The position numbers and the translations under genes were made by a program. Below the pieces are notes generated by a model, which ran no database searches, had not been told where the DNA came from, and saw only the letters and a list, made by a program, of their open reading frames with translations. A stretch of DNA of 64,000 nt from Bacteroidota bacterium (lineage in GTDB: Bacteria; Bacteroidota; Bacteroidia; Bacteroidales; F082): assembly GCA_023396415.1 (NCBI GenBank), contig JAEWWJ010000054.1, positions 1 through 64,000 on the forward strand, given 5' to 3'. Of the stretch, positions 25,270 through 34,317 are shown one piece after another (position 1 is the stretch's first letter; the number at the start of each line of letters is the position of its first letter).

Positions 25270-25686
25270 ATGACAGACAACGAAAAAAATCTGGAAACCG
25301 ATCTAAAAAAGACGCGTTTCACTGAGGAGGAGCTCGAAGAGTTCAGACAAATTATTATCAATAAGCTTGACAAAGCCCGCTCTGACTTAAAATTACTTAC
25401 AGAAGCCTTATCGAACGAAGATGAAAATGGCACCAACGACACTTCACCTACCTTTAAAGTGTTAGAAGAAGGGTATCAAGTGCTTTCGAAGGAGGAGAAT
25501 GGCCGCTTGGCTGCTCGTCAGCAAAAGTTTATAAACAACCTCGAAAACGCCCTCATCCGTATTGAAAACAAAACCTACGGCATTTGCCGTGCCACCGGAA
25601 AACTAATTGCGAAAGAAAGGCTTCGCATTGTGCCTCACGCAACATTAAGCATCGAGGCCAAGTTGCAACAAGGAGGCAATGCATAA
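25270..25686 (+). CDS. DksA/TraR-like protein with reduced zinc finger
   Basis: The 138-residue protein has a long N-terminal helical region and a C-terminal segment YGICRATGKLIAKERLRIVP that matches the DksA/TraR zinc-finger region. Only one of the four cysteines remains, so zinc binding by the normal site is not possible; this reduced form is common in Bacteroidota. DksA-type proteins act in the RNA polymerase secondary channel with ppGpp, but the tip residues needed for that cannot be confirmed here. I used ATG 25270 rather than the TTG three codons upstream. The gene lies between ileS and lspA on the same strand. Confidence 0.85.
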   Translation: MTDNEKNLETDLKKTRFTEEELEEFRQIIINKLDKARSDLKLLTEALSNEDENGTNDTSPTFKVLEEGYQVLSKEENGRLAARQQKFINNLENALIRIENKTYGICRATGKLIAKERLRIVPHATLSIEAKLQQGGNA

Positions 25687-25781
25687 TAATGATGCCTGTT
25701 TTAATTGAAAGCTTCATCTTTTTCATCCCTGATCTGTGTCAACAGGTCAGGGTTGAACATTTATAAATAACCCCTTACCAA

Positions 25782-26399
25782 GTGAAACGACCTCTTCTGC
25801 TCATTTTCATTATCCTTTTACTTGATCAGCTGCTCAAGTTTTACATTAAACTTACCATGACTATCGGCCAGGAGATTCCACTCTTTGGCAATTGGGCCAT
25901 CATTCATTTTACCGAAAACAACGGCATGGCCTTTGGCTTTCAGTTTGCCGGCGAGTGGGGTAAGCTTGGGCTAAGCCTTTTTCGAATCCTTGCAGTGGTG
26001 GCCATTGGCATATACCTGTATCTGCTTACACGCAAAAAAACGCCTTTCGGACCTGTCTTCGGCATCTCAATGGTTTTGGCCGGAGCCATCGGAAACATCA
26101 TTGACAGTGCTTTTTATGGTATGATTTTCAGCAATAGCACATATCAAAATGTAGCCCATTTTTTACCCGAAGGCGGAGGCTATTCAAGTTTCCTTCATGG
26201 TAAAGTGGTGGATATGTTTTACTTTCCGCTGATGATCTGGCAACAATCAGAAGTGCCGGCTTGGATTCCCGATTTTATCTTTGGGAGCGATGGTTATTTC
26301 ATCTTTTTCCGGCCCGTTTTTAACATAGCCGATGCAGCCATCAGCGTGGGAGTGATCTGGCTTTTGCTTTTTGAACGGAAATTTTTAAAAGGCCTTTAA
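25782..26399 (+). CDS. lspA: Lipoprotein signal peptidase
   Basis: The 205-residue, four-helix inner membrane aspartic protease removes signal peptides from prolipoproteins. Catalytic aspartates are D108 (GNIIDS) and D184 (FNIADAA); NNGMAFGF and GKVVDMFYF are also present. The start codon is GTG. A longer loop between helices 3 and 4 (about residues 110-165) than in E. coli is usual for this phylum. It serves the many lipoproteins in the window. The ileS-dksA-lspA order is widespread in Bacteroidota. Confidence 0.96.
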   Translation: MKRPLLLIFIILLLDQLLKFYIKLTMTIGQEIPLFGNWAIIHFTENNGMAFGFQFAGEWGKLGLSLFRILAVVAIGIYLYLLTRKKTPFGPVFGISMVLAGAIGNIIDSAFYGMIFSNSTYQNVAHFLPEGGGYSSFLHGKVVDMFYFPLMIWQQSEVPAWIPDFIFGSDGYFIFFRPVFNIADAAISVGVIWLLLFERKFLKGL

Positions 26400-26438
26400 T
26401 AGACAAGACCATCAAACAGTATTTTTTCAAAATCTTAC

Positions 26439-26468
26439 TTGGCGAAATCATTCAAAATCTTACCTTTG
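26439..26468 (+). promoter_or_regulatory. Promoter of atpDC
   Basis: TTG at 26439-26441 and TACCTTTG at 26461-26468 are separated by 19 bases, an excellent match to the Bacteroidota -33/-7 consensus. The atpD start is 37 bases downstream. Confidence 0.8.
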
Positions 26469-26504
26469 TAGCTTCATTCAAAGAATTTAAATACATCCTT
26501 TCTA

Positions 26505-28016
26505 ATGAATAAAACTGTCACCGGACAAATTGTACAAATCATCGGCCCTGTTGTTGACGTGGCCTTTGAACAAGACAACAACCTTCCCGATCTGCTTGAT
26601 GCGCTTGAAATTACACGCGACAATGGCGAAAAACTGATTCTCGAAGTACAGCAAGCTATTGGCGAAAATACCGTTCGCACCATTGCTATGGATTCGACCG
26701 ATGGCTTACGTCGTGGAATGGAAGTCGTTTCTTTAGGCAAACCCATCTCCATGCCAACGGGCGATGCTATTAAAGGTCGCCTCTTTAACGTGATTGGTCA
26801 AACCATAGACGGACTAAAACCGATCGAATCTAAAACCTCTTACGACATTCACCGCGACCCACCCAAGTACGAAAACCTGACCACTCAGTCGGAGGTTTTA
26901 TACACCGGAATCAAAGTGATTGACTTGATTGAGCCCTATTCCAAAGGAGGAAAAATCGGCTTGTTTGGTGGTGCCGGCGTAGGTAAAACGGTAATCATCA
27001 TGGAGCTGATCAACAATATCGCCAAATCATATAGCGGTGTTTCTGTTTTTGCCGGCGTGGGCGAACGCACCCGTGAAGGCAACGACCTTTTGCGCGAAAT
27101 GATTGAGTCGGGCGTTATTCGCTACGGCGAAGAGTTTGTTAAAAGCATGGAAAAAGGTGGATGGGATTTGGATAAGGTTGACTACAAAGAACTTATACAA
27201 TCGCAAGCTACATTGGTGTTCGGCCAGATGAACGAACCCCCCGGAGCACGCGCCCGTGTTGCCTTGAGCGGTTTAACAATGGCCGAATATTTCCGCGATG
27301 GTGATGAAGAATCAGGTGGCCGCGATATCCTGTTCTTTATTGACAATATTTTCCGTTTTACACAAGCCGGCTCCGAAGTGTCAGCCCTTTTGGGTCGTAT
27401 GCCTTCTGCCGTTGGTTATCAACCAACTCTGGCCACCGAAATGGGATTGATGCAAGAACGTATCACCTCAACAAAAAGAGGCTCAATTACTTCAGTTCAA
27501 GCTGTTTATGTGCCTGCAGATGACCTTACCGACCCTGCACCTGCAACAACTTTTGCCCACTTGGATGCAACAACCGTTCTCAACCGTAAAATTTCTGAGC
27601 TGGGTATTTATCCCGCGGTAGATCCTTTGGATTCTACTTCACGTATCCTTAGTCCGGATGTTGTTGGCGAATTGCACTACAATACCGCACAACGTGTAAA
27701 AGGAATTTTGCAACGCTACAAAGAGTTACAAGATATTATCGCCATTTTGGGTATGGACGAGCTGTCAGAAGACGATAAACTGATCGTGCTGCGTGCCCGC
27801 CGTGTGCAACGTTTCTTGTCGCAACCATTCCATGTGGCTGAACAATTTACCGGAATACCCGGAACCATCGTCTCTATCGAAGATACCATTAAAGGCTTCA
27901 ATATGATCATGGACGGCGAAGTGGATGAATATCCTGAATCGGCCTTCAATATGGTTGGAACCATTGAAGAAGCAATTGAAAAAGGTAAGAAACTTCTGGC
28001 CGACAGTAAATTATAA
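26505..28016 (+). CDS. atpD: ATP synthase F1 subunit beta
   Basis: The 503-residue catalytic subunit carries the P-loop GGAGVGKT (155-162), the GERTREGNDL segment with the catalytic glutamate, and the ALLGRMPSAVGYQPTL region. It forms the F1 hexamer with alpha. It starts a two-gene transcript with atpC on the plus strand, while the other six subunits lie on the opposite strand (28939-34071). The sequence is complete and conserved. Confidence 0.98.
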   Translation: MNKTVTGQIVQIIGPVVDVAFEQDNNLPDLLDALEITRDNGEKLILEVQQAIGENTVRTIAMDSTDGLRRGMEVVSLGKPISMPTGDAIKGRLFNVIGQTIDGLKPIESKTSYDIHRDPPKYENLTTQSEVLYTGIKVIDLIEPYSKGGKIGLFGGAGVGKTVIIMELINNIAKSYSGVSVFAGVGERTREGNDLLREMIESGVIRYGEEFVKSMEKGGWDLDKVDYKELIQSQATLVFGQMNEPPGARARVALSGLTMAEYFRDGDEESGGRDILFFIDNIFRFTQAGSEVSALLGRMPSAVGYQPTLATEMGLMQERITSTKRGSITSVQAVYVPADDLTDPAPATTFAHLDATTVLNRKISELGIYPAVDPLDSTSRILSPDVVGELHYNTAQRVKGILQRYKELQDIIAILGMDELSEDDKLIVLRARRVQRFLSQPFHVAEQFTGIPGTIVSIEDTIKGFNMIMDGEVDEYPESAFNMVGTIEEAIEKGKKLLADSKL

Positions 28017-28027
28017 CAAAAAATAAG

Positions 28028-28264
28028 ATGAAACTGGAAATCATCACCCCCGACAAAACCATTTTTACCGGCGAAGTGCAGTTGGTGCAACTCCCTGGCG
28101 TGGATGGCCTTTTTGAAATACTGAACAACCACGCACCCATGATTGCGGCTCTTGGACAGGGTCGCATTAAAACCATGGACAATGATAAAAAGTTACAATA
28201 TTTTGAAATTACAGGTGGTATGCTCGAGGTTTTAAACAATAAGGTGCTTGTGCTGGCCGAATAA
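28028..28264 (+). CDS. atpC: ATP synthase F1 subunit epsilon, short form
   Basis: The 78-residue protein contains only the N-terminal beta-sandwich of epsilon (MKLEIITPDKTIF, VDGLFEILNNHAPM), which connects gamma to the c-ring. The C-terminal two-helix domain that inhibits ATP hydrolysis in E. coli epsilon (139 residues) is missing, as is common in Bacteroidota. The stop is followed by a strong terminator, so this is a natural end and not a break. It lies 11 bases after atpD. Confidence 0.93.
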   Translation: MKLEIITPDKTIFTGEVQLVQLPGVDGLFEILNNHAPMIAALGQGRIKTMDNDKKLQYFEITGGMLEVLNNKVLVLAE

Positions 28265-28287
28265 CGCTTTCACTGCAAGCAATGCAC

Positions 28288-28330
28288 AAAAAACCCGCTA
28301 TCTGTGATCAAATAGCGGGTTTTTTATTTT
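28288..28330. terminator. Bidirectional terminator between atpC and ferritin
   Basis: The arms AACCCGCTAT and ATAGCGGGTT form a perfect 10-base stem, with T runs on both strands. It serves atpDC (plus) and the ferritin/atp operon (minus), which converge here. Confidence 0.92.
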
Positions 28331-28351
28331 AAGCTCTAATTATTTTTGCAT

Positions 28352-28867
28352 TTAGTTGGCCGTTGGTGCCGGAGCAGCAGCTGCCATAGCACTCAGCTCT
28401 TTGTCAATGTGGAACATGCCACTCTTATCATTTCCTACCAAGTTGATCTTGTCGAGGATGGTTGACATGGTGCTTTCTTCTTCAATTTGCTCATTGATAT
28501 ACCATTGCAAAAAGTTTCCGGTGGTGTAGTCTTTTTCATTCAGGGTAACCTCATACAAATCGTTGATGGAAGCAGTTATGTATTGCTCGTGTTCCATCAC
28601 CTGTTTGAAAACATGACTAAGGCTTTCAAAATGCGATTCCGGAGTTGAAAGGGCCATCAATGCGGCTTTTCCACCACGGTCATTGACGTAATGAACAAAT
28701 TTCAGTTGGTGCATTCTTTCTTCGTCAGCCTGACGATACAGAAAGGTAGCAGCGCCCGGATATCCATTGGCTTCGCACCATATTGCCATTGAGAGGTACA
28801 AGCGAGATGAAAACTCTTCGCGTTTGATTTGCTCATTGATTGCTGATTCTACTGTTTTCTTGATCAT
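28352..28867 (-). CDS. ftnA: Ferritin
   Basis: The 171-residue protein is a non-haem ferritin that stores iron inside a 24-subunit shell. The four-helix bundle has ferroxidase residues in EEFSSRLYLSMAIWCEANG, in QADEERMHQLKF and in NEQIEEESTM. The C-terminal tail is alanine- and proline-rich (AAAAPAPTAN). It lies 71 bases downstream of atpG on the same strand, so read-through from the atp operon is possible; it may also have its own promoter, which I could not identify. The location between the two atp groups is unusual. Confidence 0.95.
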   Translation of the reverse strand: MIKKTVESAINEQIKREEFSSRLYLSMAIWCEANGYPGAATFLYRQADEERMHQLKFVHYVNDRGGKAALMALSTPESHFESLSHVFKQVMEHEQYITASINDLYEVTLNEKDYTTGNFLQWYINEQIEEESTMSTILDKINLVGNDKSGMFHIDKELSAMAAAAPAPTAN

Positions 28868-28938
28868 AATATTTCGTTTTATACGTTACCATATACATAA
28901 CAAGCAATCGTTTGTTTGGTTCGATCGTTTAACGTTGT

Positions 28939-29820
28939 TTAACCCAAAGCATTGGCCCCGCCAACAATTTCAAGTATTTCCTTGGTGATGGCCGCCTGAC
29001 GCGCTTTGTTATAGCTCAATTTGAGCTCTTTCAGCATTTCGGTAGCATTGTCGGTTGCTTTGTGCATGGCAATCATACGGGCGCCGTGTTCGGCAGCATA
29101 GCTGTCGAGAAGCATTTTGTACACCTGCATTTTAAGAATTCGCGGTATCAACGATTCGATAATAACCTGCTTGCCGGGTTCAAAAATGTATTCAGTACCT
29201 AAAAACTGTTCATCTTCATTGGCTTCGGGCAATTCGATGGGCAAAAACTGTTCTTCGGTAAGCACTTGATTGCCTGCGTTGCGGAACTGATTATAGACAA
29301 AAATAATTTTGTCGAACTTTTCTTCCTCAAAAATAAGCATCAACTTTTCGGCTATTGGAGTAACTGTGTTGAAGTTCAGATGATCGAAAATAGCAACTTC
29401 AGAGCCAATGATGGAGTATTTTCTGCTCCTGAAGAATTCCTCACTTTTTTTTCCAATGCAGTAAAATGACACCTTTCCTTCGGCAAGTTGGCTGCTGTAT
29501 TGTTCGTTCACCAAGCGTGTGGCATACCGAATGATGTTGGTATTAAAAGCACCACAAAGGCCACGATTAGATGTAACCGGAATAATTAAAATATTTTCTT
29601 CAGGCCTAACTTTCGTGTATTTGTCTTGGTTGGTGTTGGATAAACTTCCGGTAAGATTTTGCATCAACTCGCGCAATTTAGCTGCATAAGGGCGCATGGT
29701 AGTGATGGCATTTTGGGCTTTGCGGAGCTTCGATGCCGACACCATTTTCATGGCACTGGTAATTTGCTTGGTCGAGTTGACCGATTCAATCCGGGTTCTT
29801 ACTTCTTTTAAGTTTGGCAT
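28939..29820 (-). CDS. atpG: ATP synthase F1 subunit gamma
   Basis: The 293-residue central-stalk subunit has the two long terminal helices that rotate inside the alpha/beta hexamer: MPNLKEVRTRIESVNSTKQI at the start and a C-terminal KLSYNKARQAAITKEILEIV. The conserved SNRGLCGAFN segment is present. It is last of the six-gene atpBEFHAG group, 27 bases after atpA. Confidence 0.97.
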   Translation of the reverse strand: MPNLKEVRTRIESVNSTKQITSAMKMVSASKLRKAQNAITTMRPYAAKLRELMQNLTGSLSNTNQDKYTKVRPEENILIIPVTSNRGLCGAFNTNIIRYATRLVNEQYSSQLAEGKVSFYCIGKKSEEFFRSRKYSIIGSEVAIFDHLNFNTVTPIAEKLMLIFEEEKFDKIIFVYNQFRNAGNQVLTEEQFLPIELPEANEDEQFLGTEYIFEPGKQVIIESLIPRILKMQVYKMLLDSYAAEHGARMIAMHKATDNATEMLKELKLSYNKARQAAITKEILEIVGGANALG

Positions 29821-29847
29821 ACCTTTGAATACTGAGGCACTTTTGTG

Positions 29848-31431
29848 CTATGATTCATAACTAGACGCAACGCTTTTGGCTACTTCAGTCAGCCTCGCTG
29901 CAATATCATTGTCGTATTTTCCGGCTTTAAGTGCCTTGAGCAAATCGCTGTGATGCGTATCTAATTCGAGCAAAAAGCTGGTTTGAAATTTGCGGACGGA
30001 CGTGATCGGAATGTTGCGCAGTAAATTGTTCGTTCCGCAAAAGATGATGGCAATTTGATGCTCCACCGTTAGCGGTGAATATTGATTTTGCTTCAAAATT
30101 TCGAGGTTGCGTTTTCCTTTTTCAAGCACTGCGGTAGTCGCAGCATCGAGGTCGGAACCAAATTTCGAGAAAGCTTCGAGCTCTCTAAATTGTGCTTGGT
30201 CGAGCTTGAGTGTTCCGGCTACTTTTTTCATTGATTTGATTTGGGCATTACCCCCAACGCGCGAAACCGAGATTCCGACATTGATGGCCGGACGAATACC
30301 TGAGTTGAAAAGGTTGGTTTCGAGAAAAATCTGACCATCGGTGATAGAAATAACGTTGGTTGGAATGTAAGCCGAAACGTCGCCCGCCTGAGTTTCGATA
30401 ATGGGCAAAGCTGTAAGCGACCCACCACCTTTTACTAATCCGCGGATGCTTTCGGGCAAGTCGTTCATGTTGGCGGCAATTTCATCGGAGTTGATCACCT
30501 TTGCCGCTCTTTCGAGCAAGCGTGAGTGCAAATAAAATACGTCACCGGGGTAGGCTTCGCGTCCGGGGGGCCGTCTCAGCAGCAATGAAACTTCGCGATA
30601 AGCAACGGCTTGTTTAGAAAGGTCATCATAGATCACCAGTGCAGGGCGTCCTGTATCGCGGAAATACTCACCAATGGCAGCGCCGGCAAAGGGGGCATAA
30701 AACTGCATGGCAGCCGGATCGGAGGCCGTGGCCGAAATGATCACGGTGTAGGGCATGGCGCCATTGTCTTCAAGGTTTTTTTGGATATTGGCTACCGTTG
30801 ATCCTTTTTGGCCAATGGCAACGTAAATGCAATAAACGGTTTCGCCTCTTTCGTAAAATTCTTTCTGGTTGATGATGGTGTCAATAGCGATGGCGGTTTT
30901 ACCGGTTTGTCGGTCGCCGATAATCAACTCGCGCTGGCCACGTCCGATAGGAATCATTGCATCAATGGCTTTGATACCGGTTTGGAGTGGTTCGTTCACA
31001 GGTTGACGGAAAATAACACCCGGAGCTTTGCGTTCTAAAGGCATTTCGTAGGTGTCGCCTTCTATAACTCCTTTGCCATCAATGGGTTCGCCAAGGGTGT
31101 TGATCACGCGTCCAAGCATTCCTTCGCCTACCATGAGAGAGGCAATACGTTTGGTTCTTTTCACTGAATCGCCTTCGTGGATGCCGCTGCTGCTACCCAG
31201 CAAAACGATTCCCACATTGTCTTCTTCAAGGTTCAAAACGATACCTTGCAGACCTGTTTTTTCAAATTCAACCAATTCGCCTGATTCGGCATTTCCCAAA
31301 CCATAAACGCGGGCAATGCCATCTCCGATTTGTAATACCGAACCTACTTCTTCTAATACAGCGTCGGTTTGTAGGCCGGCCAGTTCTTTGCGCAGTATTG
31401 CTGAAACTTCAGCGGGTTTAATTGCTGCCAT
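29848..31431 (-). CDS. atpA: ATP synthase F1 subunit alpha
   Basis: The 527-residue non-catalytic nucleotide-binding subunit has the P-loop GDRQTGKTA with K178, and the VSRVGGNAQIKSMKKVAG segment including the arginine reaching the beta active site. Length is slightly above E. coli (513). It lies 18 bases after atpH on the minus strand and 27 before atpG. Confidence 0.98.
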   Translation of the reverse strand: MAAIKPAEVSAILRKELAGLQTDAVLEEVGSVLQIGDGIARVYGLGNAESGELVEFEKTGLQGIVLNLEEDNVGIVLLGSSSGIHEGDSVKRTKRIASLMVGEGMLGRVINTLGEPIDGKGVIEGDTYEMPLERKAPGVIFRQPVNEPLQTGIKAIDAMIPIGRGQRELIIGDRQTGKTAIAIDTIINQKEFYERGETVYCIYVAIGQKGSTVANIQKNLEDNGAMPYTVIISATASDPAAMQFYAPFAGAAIGEYFRDTGRPALVIYDDLSKQAVAYREVSLLLRRPPGREAYPGDVFYLHSRLLERAAKVINSDEIAANMNDLPESIRGLVKGGGSLTALPIIETQAGDVSAYIPTNVISITDGQIFLETNLFNSGIRPAINVGISVSRVGGNAQIKSMKKVAGTLKLDQAQFRELEAFSKFGSDLDAATTAVLEKGKRNLEILKQNQYSPLTVEHQIAIIFCGTNNLLRNIPITSVRKFQTSFLLELDTHHSDLLKALKAGKYDNDIAARLTEVAKSVASSYES

Positions 31432-31449
31432 AGTGCTATGTTGTTGTCG

Positions 31450-32007
31450 TTAGAAACGTTTAATATACAGGTTTTTAGCAAACTCCTTGTGTAAATCGGC
31501 GATGATCTTTTTAATGGTTGCGTCGTAAAGATAATCATCAATTTGAAGTTTAAAGCCGCCAATGATATCGGGTTGAACCGATTCTTTGAAACGGAGGGTT
31601 TTGTTGGCGCTAAAAAGCGCCAGTTGTGTGATTCTTTCCCGCAAATAATCGTCGGCAGGATAAGCAGTAACAAGTTGAGCCTCAGCGATATTATTATGGT
31701 CGAGATAAAGCTGATGGTACTGATGAGCGATTTCGGCTACTTCTTGTTCGCGACCTTTACGGATAAGAATCTCGATAAATTTCTTACTAATTTTGCTCAG
31801 GTGACTGCCAAAGATACTCATCATTAATTGATTTTTCTTCAGCGGAGTAATCAACGGGTTGCTCATCAGCTTGCGTAACTCGCGGTTCTCAGCCATCACC
31901 TTCACCAACAGTTCCATATCATCATTGACTTCGGCAACAGCTTGTTGTTGAAGTGCAATTTCAAACAATGCTTTGGCATAACGTTTTGCGAGCAGGATGC
32001 GTTTCAT
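31450..32007 (-). CDS. atpH: ATP synthase F1 subunit delta
   Basis: The 185-residue protein is the OSCP/delta stator subunit that links the peripheral stalk to F1. The N-terminal six-helix domain (AKRYAKALFEIALQQ) and the C-terminal segment PDIIGGFKLQIDDYLYDATI with the conserved G-G pattern are present. It is 22 bases after atpF. Confidence 0.95.
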   Translation of the reverse strand: MKRILLAKRYAKALFEIALQQQAVAEVNDDMELLVKVMAENRELRKLMSNPLITPLKKNQLMMSIFGSHLSKISKKFIEILIRKGREQEVAEIAHQYHQLYLDHNNIAEAQLVTAYPADDYLRERITQLALFSANKTLRFKESVQPDIIGGFKLQIDDYLYDATIKKIIADLHKEFAKNLYIKRF

Positions 32008-32029
32008 GTGAGTGCGGGTTGGTAAAAAG

Positions 32030-32524
32030 TTAGTTCAAATGCTTGCCTTCAATCACTCTTTCAATGTATTGTTGGTGATCTTTGGGGGTTTGAAGTTTTT
32101 CGCGAAGGATTTTTTCAGCGATCTCGATAGATATTTCGGCTACGATATTCTTAATGTCAACCAAAGCTGCTTTGCGTTCGTTGTCAATTTGAATTCTGGC
32201 GCTTTCAACAATGCGTTCGGCCTCACTAACGGCTTTAACACGAGCATCTTCGATGAGCTTTTCCCTGATTTTACGCGCCTCATTCATAAGGGCTTCGCGT
32301 TCTTCTTTGGCTTCTTTGAGCAGAACTTCGTTGTTGAGTTTGAGCTTTTTCATCTCTTCTTGGGTAATATCAGCTTGACGCAGTGCGTCTTCGATGTGCT
32401 GCTCCCTGTCTTTCAAAGCCTGCAATATGGAGGGCCATGCAAACTTTTTTAACACAAGCAGAACGACCGAAAAAACTACGATCATCCAAAATACGAGTCC
32501 CAGGCCTGGATTTACTAATTCCAT
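32030..32524 (-). CDS. atpF: ATP synthase Fo subunit b
   Basis: The 164-residue peripheral-stalk subunit has a single N-terminal membrane helix (LGLVFWMIVVFSVVLLVL) and a long charged coiled coil rich in E, K, R and A (about residues 35-155). Length is normal. It lies between atpE (92 bases) and atpH (22 bases). Confidence 0.95.
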   Translation of the reverse strand: MELVNPGLGLVFWMIVVFSVVLLVLKKFAWPSILQALKDREQHIEDALRQADITQEEMKKLKLNNEVLLKEAKEEREALMNEARKIREKLIEDARVKAVSEAERIVESARIQIDNERKAALVDIKNIVAEISIEIAEKILREKLQTPKDHQQYIERVIEGKHLN

Positions 32525-32616
32525 AGTTATCAGGTTATTATAATGATAAACTTAATGATAAACGTAAAAACCTGTGCTGTAACCTTAGCGGTTATAGCAC
32601 AGGGAAAAGCTGTTGG

Positions 32617-32877
32617 CTATAAGAACACAATCAGCAAACAAACAACGATCGCAAAGAAGGCAACTCCTTCGATAAGGGCAGCCGAAATGATCATGCTTGA
32701 ACGAATATCGCTACTTGCCTCAGGCTGACGAGCAATGGATTCCAAAGCGGCACGACCGATTTGGCTGATACCCATGCTGGCTCCGATTACTGAAATGCTG
32801 GCGCCTAAGCCGGCAGCCATTTTAGCGATTGGTGTCAGGTCTGTTGCAGCTTGCAACAAAATGGCTAATAATTCCAT
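32617..32877 (-). CDS. atpE: ATP synthase Fo subunit c
   Basis: The 86-residue hairpin forms the rotor ring. The polar loop is ARQPEA (49-54), and the ion-carrying carboxylate is E70 in ALIEGV. The residues that mark sodium-binding c subunits (Q in helix 1, and S-T after the glutamate) are I37, G71 and V72 here, so proton coupling is predicted; this is inference from alignment by eye. The gene has clear spacing on both sides, usual for the highly translated c subunit. Confidence 0.96.
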   Translation of the reverse strand: MELLAILLQAATDLTPIAKMAAGLGASISVIGASMGISQIGRAALESIARQPEASSDIRSSMIISAALIEGVAFFAIVVCLLIVFL

Positions 32878-32952
32878 GATTTTAAGGTATTTGGGTTGAT
32901 AATTCTAATTTATTTTATGATTTTATTTGGGTTGTAATGCTGTGCCTTTCGG

Positions 32953-34071
32953 TTATTCGTGGTGGGTTTCATGTGCCTCTTCATGGTGATGCTCTTCAAC
33001 GGCCATACCTATGAAAATGGCTGATAGCAGTGTAAACACATAGGCTTGGATGAAGGCAACCAACAACTCTAAGAAGCTGATAAAAATTGACATAGCTACT
33101 GAAAGCACCGAAATGCCATAACCGGCAGCCAGACTTGTTTGTCCAAAAACGAAAATCAAACTGATAAAACCTAAGATGATGATGTGTCCGGCAGTGATGT
33201 TGGCAAACAAACGTATCATCAACACAAAAGGTTTGGTGAAAACACCTACAAGCTCAATGATAGGCATCAGGGGTAGTGGCAGTTTAAGCCACCAAGGCAC
33301 GCCGGGTGTATTAAAAATGTGCGCCCAGTAGTTTTTGTTTCCCGAGACGAGAATCATTCCGAAAGTAAAAAGAGCCAAAACCCCTGTTACTGCTATGTTT
33401 CCTGTGATGTTAGCGCCTAACGGGAAAATGGGAACCAATCCCAAAAGGTTATTGAAAAAGATAAAGAAAAAGATGCTGAGCAAAAAGGGTGAGAACTTTT
33501 CGTAGTGTTTTTTTCCGATAGAGGAAAACGCAATTTCATCTCTCACGAACAAAATCAAAGGCTCTATTAAGGATTGAAAGCCTTTGGGGGCGTGATTGCG
33601 GGTTTTTTTGTAGGATTTGGCAACCGAAATAAAAATAAGAATGAGGATAATAGAGGTAACAAAAGAGCCGAAAACGGTTTTAGTGATCGAAAAATCGTAG
33701 GGTCTGATTTGTGTTCCATCGGCGGCAGTTTTCACAATCTTACCTTTCAATGCACCTTCTTTGGCCAACTCGAAGCCTTTGTAGGTGGCATGACCATGCT
33801 CAAATCTGCTCGAAAGAAAGAAATGCCACTGTCCGTCATCGAATAAAATGACAGGTAATGGCATCGTGATGTGGGTGTGGCCGATGTCGGCAATGTGCCA
33901 ATCATAGGAATCAACAATATGACTGATGATCATTTCACCCGGTCTAAATGCCTCAGCAGTAGTTTCACGCGCGTTATGCTCACCGCCTGCGGCAATAGCC
34001 TGCAGCGGGATTGATAGGGTAAAAAGCAATAAAAAATAGCTAGTGATAAATGCTAACTTGGTAAATCTCAT
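32953..34071 (-). CDS. atpB: ATP synthase Fo subunit a, with extended N-terminus
   Basis: The 372-residue subunit is about 100 residues longer than in E. coli. The extra part is a signal-peptide-like start (residues 1-27) and a periplasmic region with many histidines (HIADIGHTHITMPL, RFEHGHATYKG). The channel core follows, with the essential arginine in MIRLFANITAGH. The C-terminus is a histidine/glutamate-rich tail, EEHHHEEAHETHHE. The extended a subunit is known in Bacteroidota; the rich His tail may bind metal, but this is speculation. It is first of the atpBEFHAG group; I see no atpI upstream. Confidence 0.95.
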   Translation of the reverse strand: MRFTKLAFITSYFLLLFTLSIPLQAIAAGGEHNARETTAEAFRPGEMIISHIVDSYDWHIADIGHTHITMPLPVILFDDGQWHFFLSSRFEHGHATYKGFELAKEGALKGKIVKTAADGTQIRPYDFSITKTVFGSFVTSIILILIFISVAKSYKKTRNHAPKGFQSLIEPLILFVRDEIAFSSIGKKHYEKFSPFLLSIFFFIFFNNLLGLVPIFPLGANITGNIAVTGVLALFTFGMILVSGNKNYWAHIFNTPGVPWWLKLPLPLMPIIELVGVFTKPFVLMIRLFANITAGHIIILGFISLIFVFGQTSLAAGYGISVLSVAMSIFISFLELLVAFIQAYVFTLLSAIFIGMAVEEHHHEEAHETHHE

Positions 34072-34245
34072 GATGGCCTTAGATGTAGATCGTACGTTTC
34101 TCTCAAATAGGCTGCAATTTTACGAAAGAATCCGCAGATAGGAAAGACTTTTGTTAAAAATTTGATTGATTGACTGTTTGCCTGCTTCTCAACGGCTCCA
34201 TTTTTTTTTGCCATGTTAATCAATAATGTTTCTAAATAGAGCGTC

Positions 34246-34273
34246 TTTGCTGTACAAGGAGCTTTTATTTTTG
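34246..34273 (+). promoter_or_regulatory. Promoter for the NTF2-like lipoprotein gene
   Basis: TATTTTTG (34266-34273) is an exact -7 match, with TTTG at 34246-34249 as a -33 candidate, 16 bases apart. The start codon is 44 bases downstream. Confidence 0.55.
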
Positions 34274-34317
34274 TAATTTCATCCAATCTTTGAGTGATTA
34301 CCTAAAACCAAAATACA

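Noticed and set aside
34068..34286. Minus-strand frame of 72 codons overlapping the atpB start by four bases
   Set aside because: Position would suit an atpI gene, but the peptide has no membrane helices and odd composition, and no start signal is seen.
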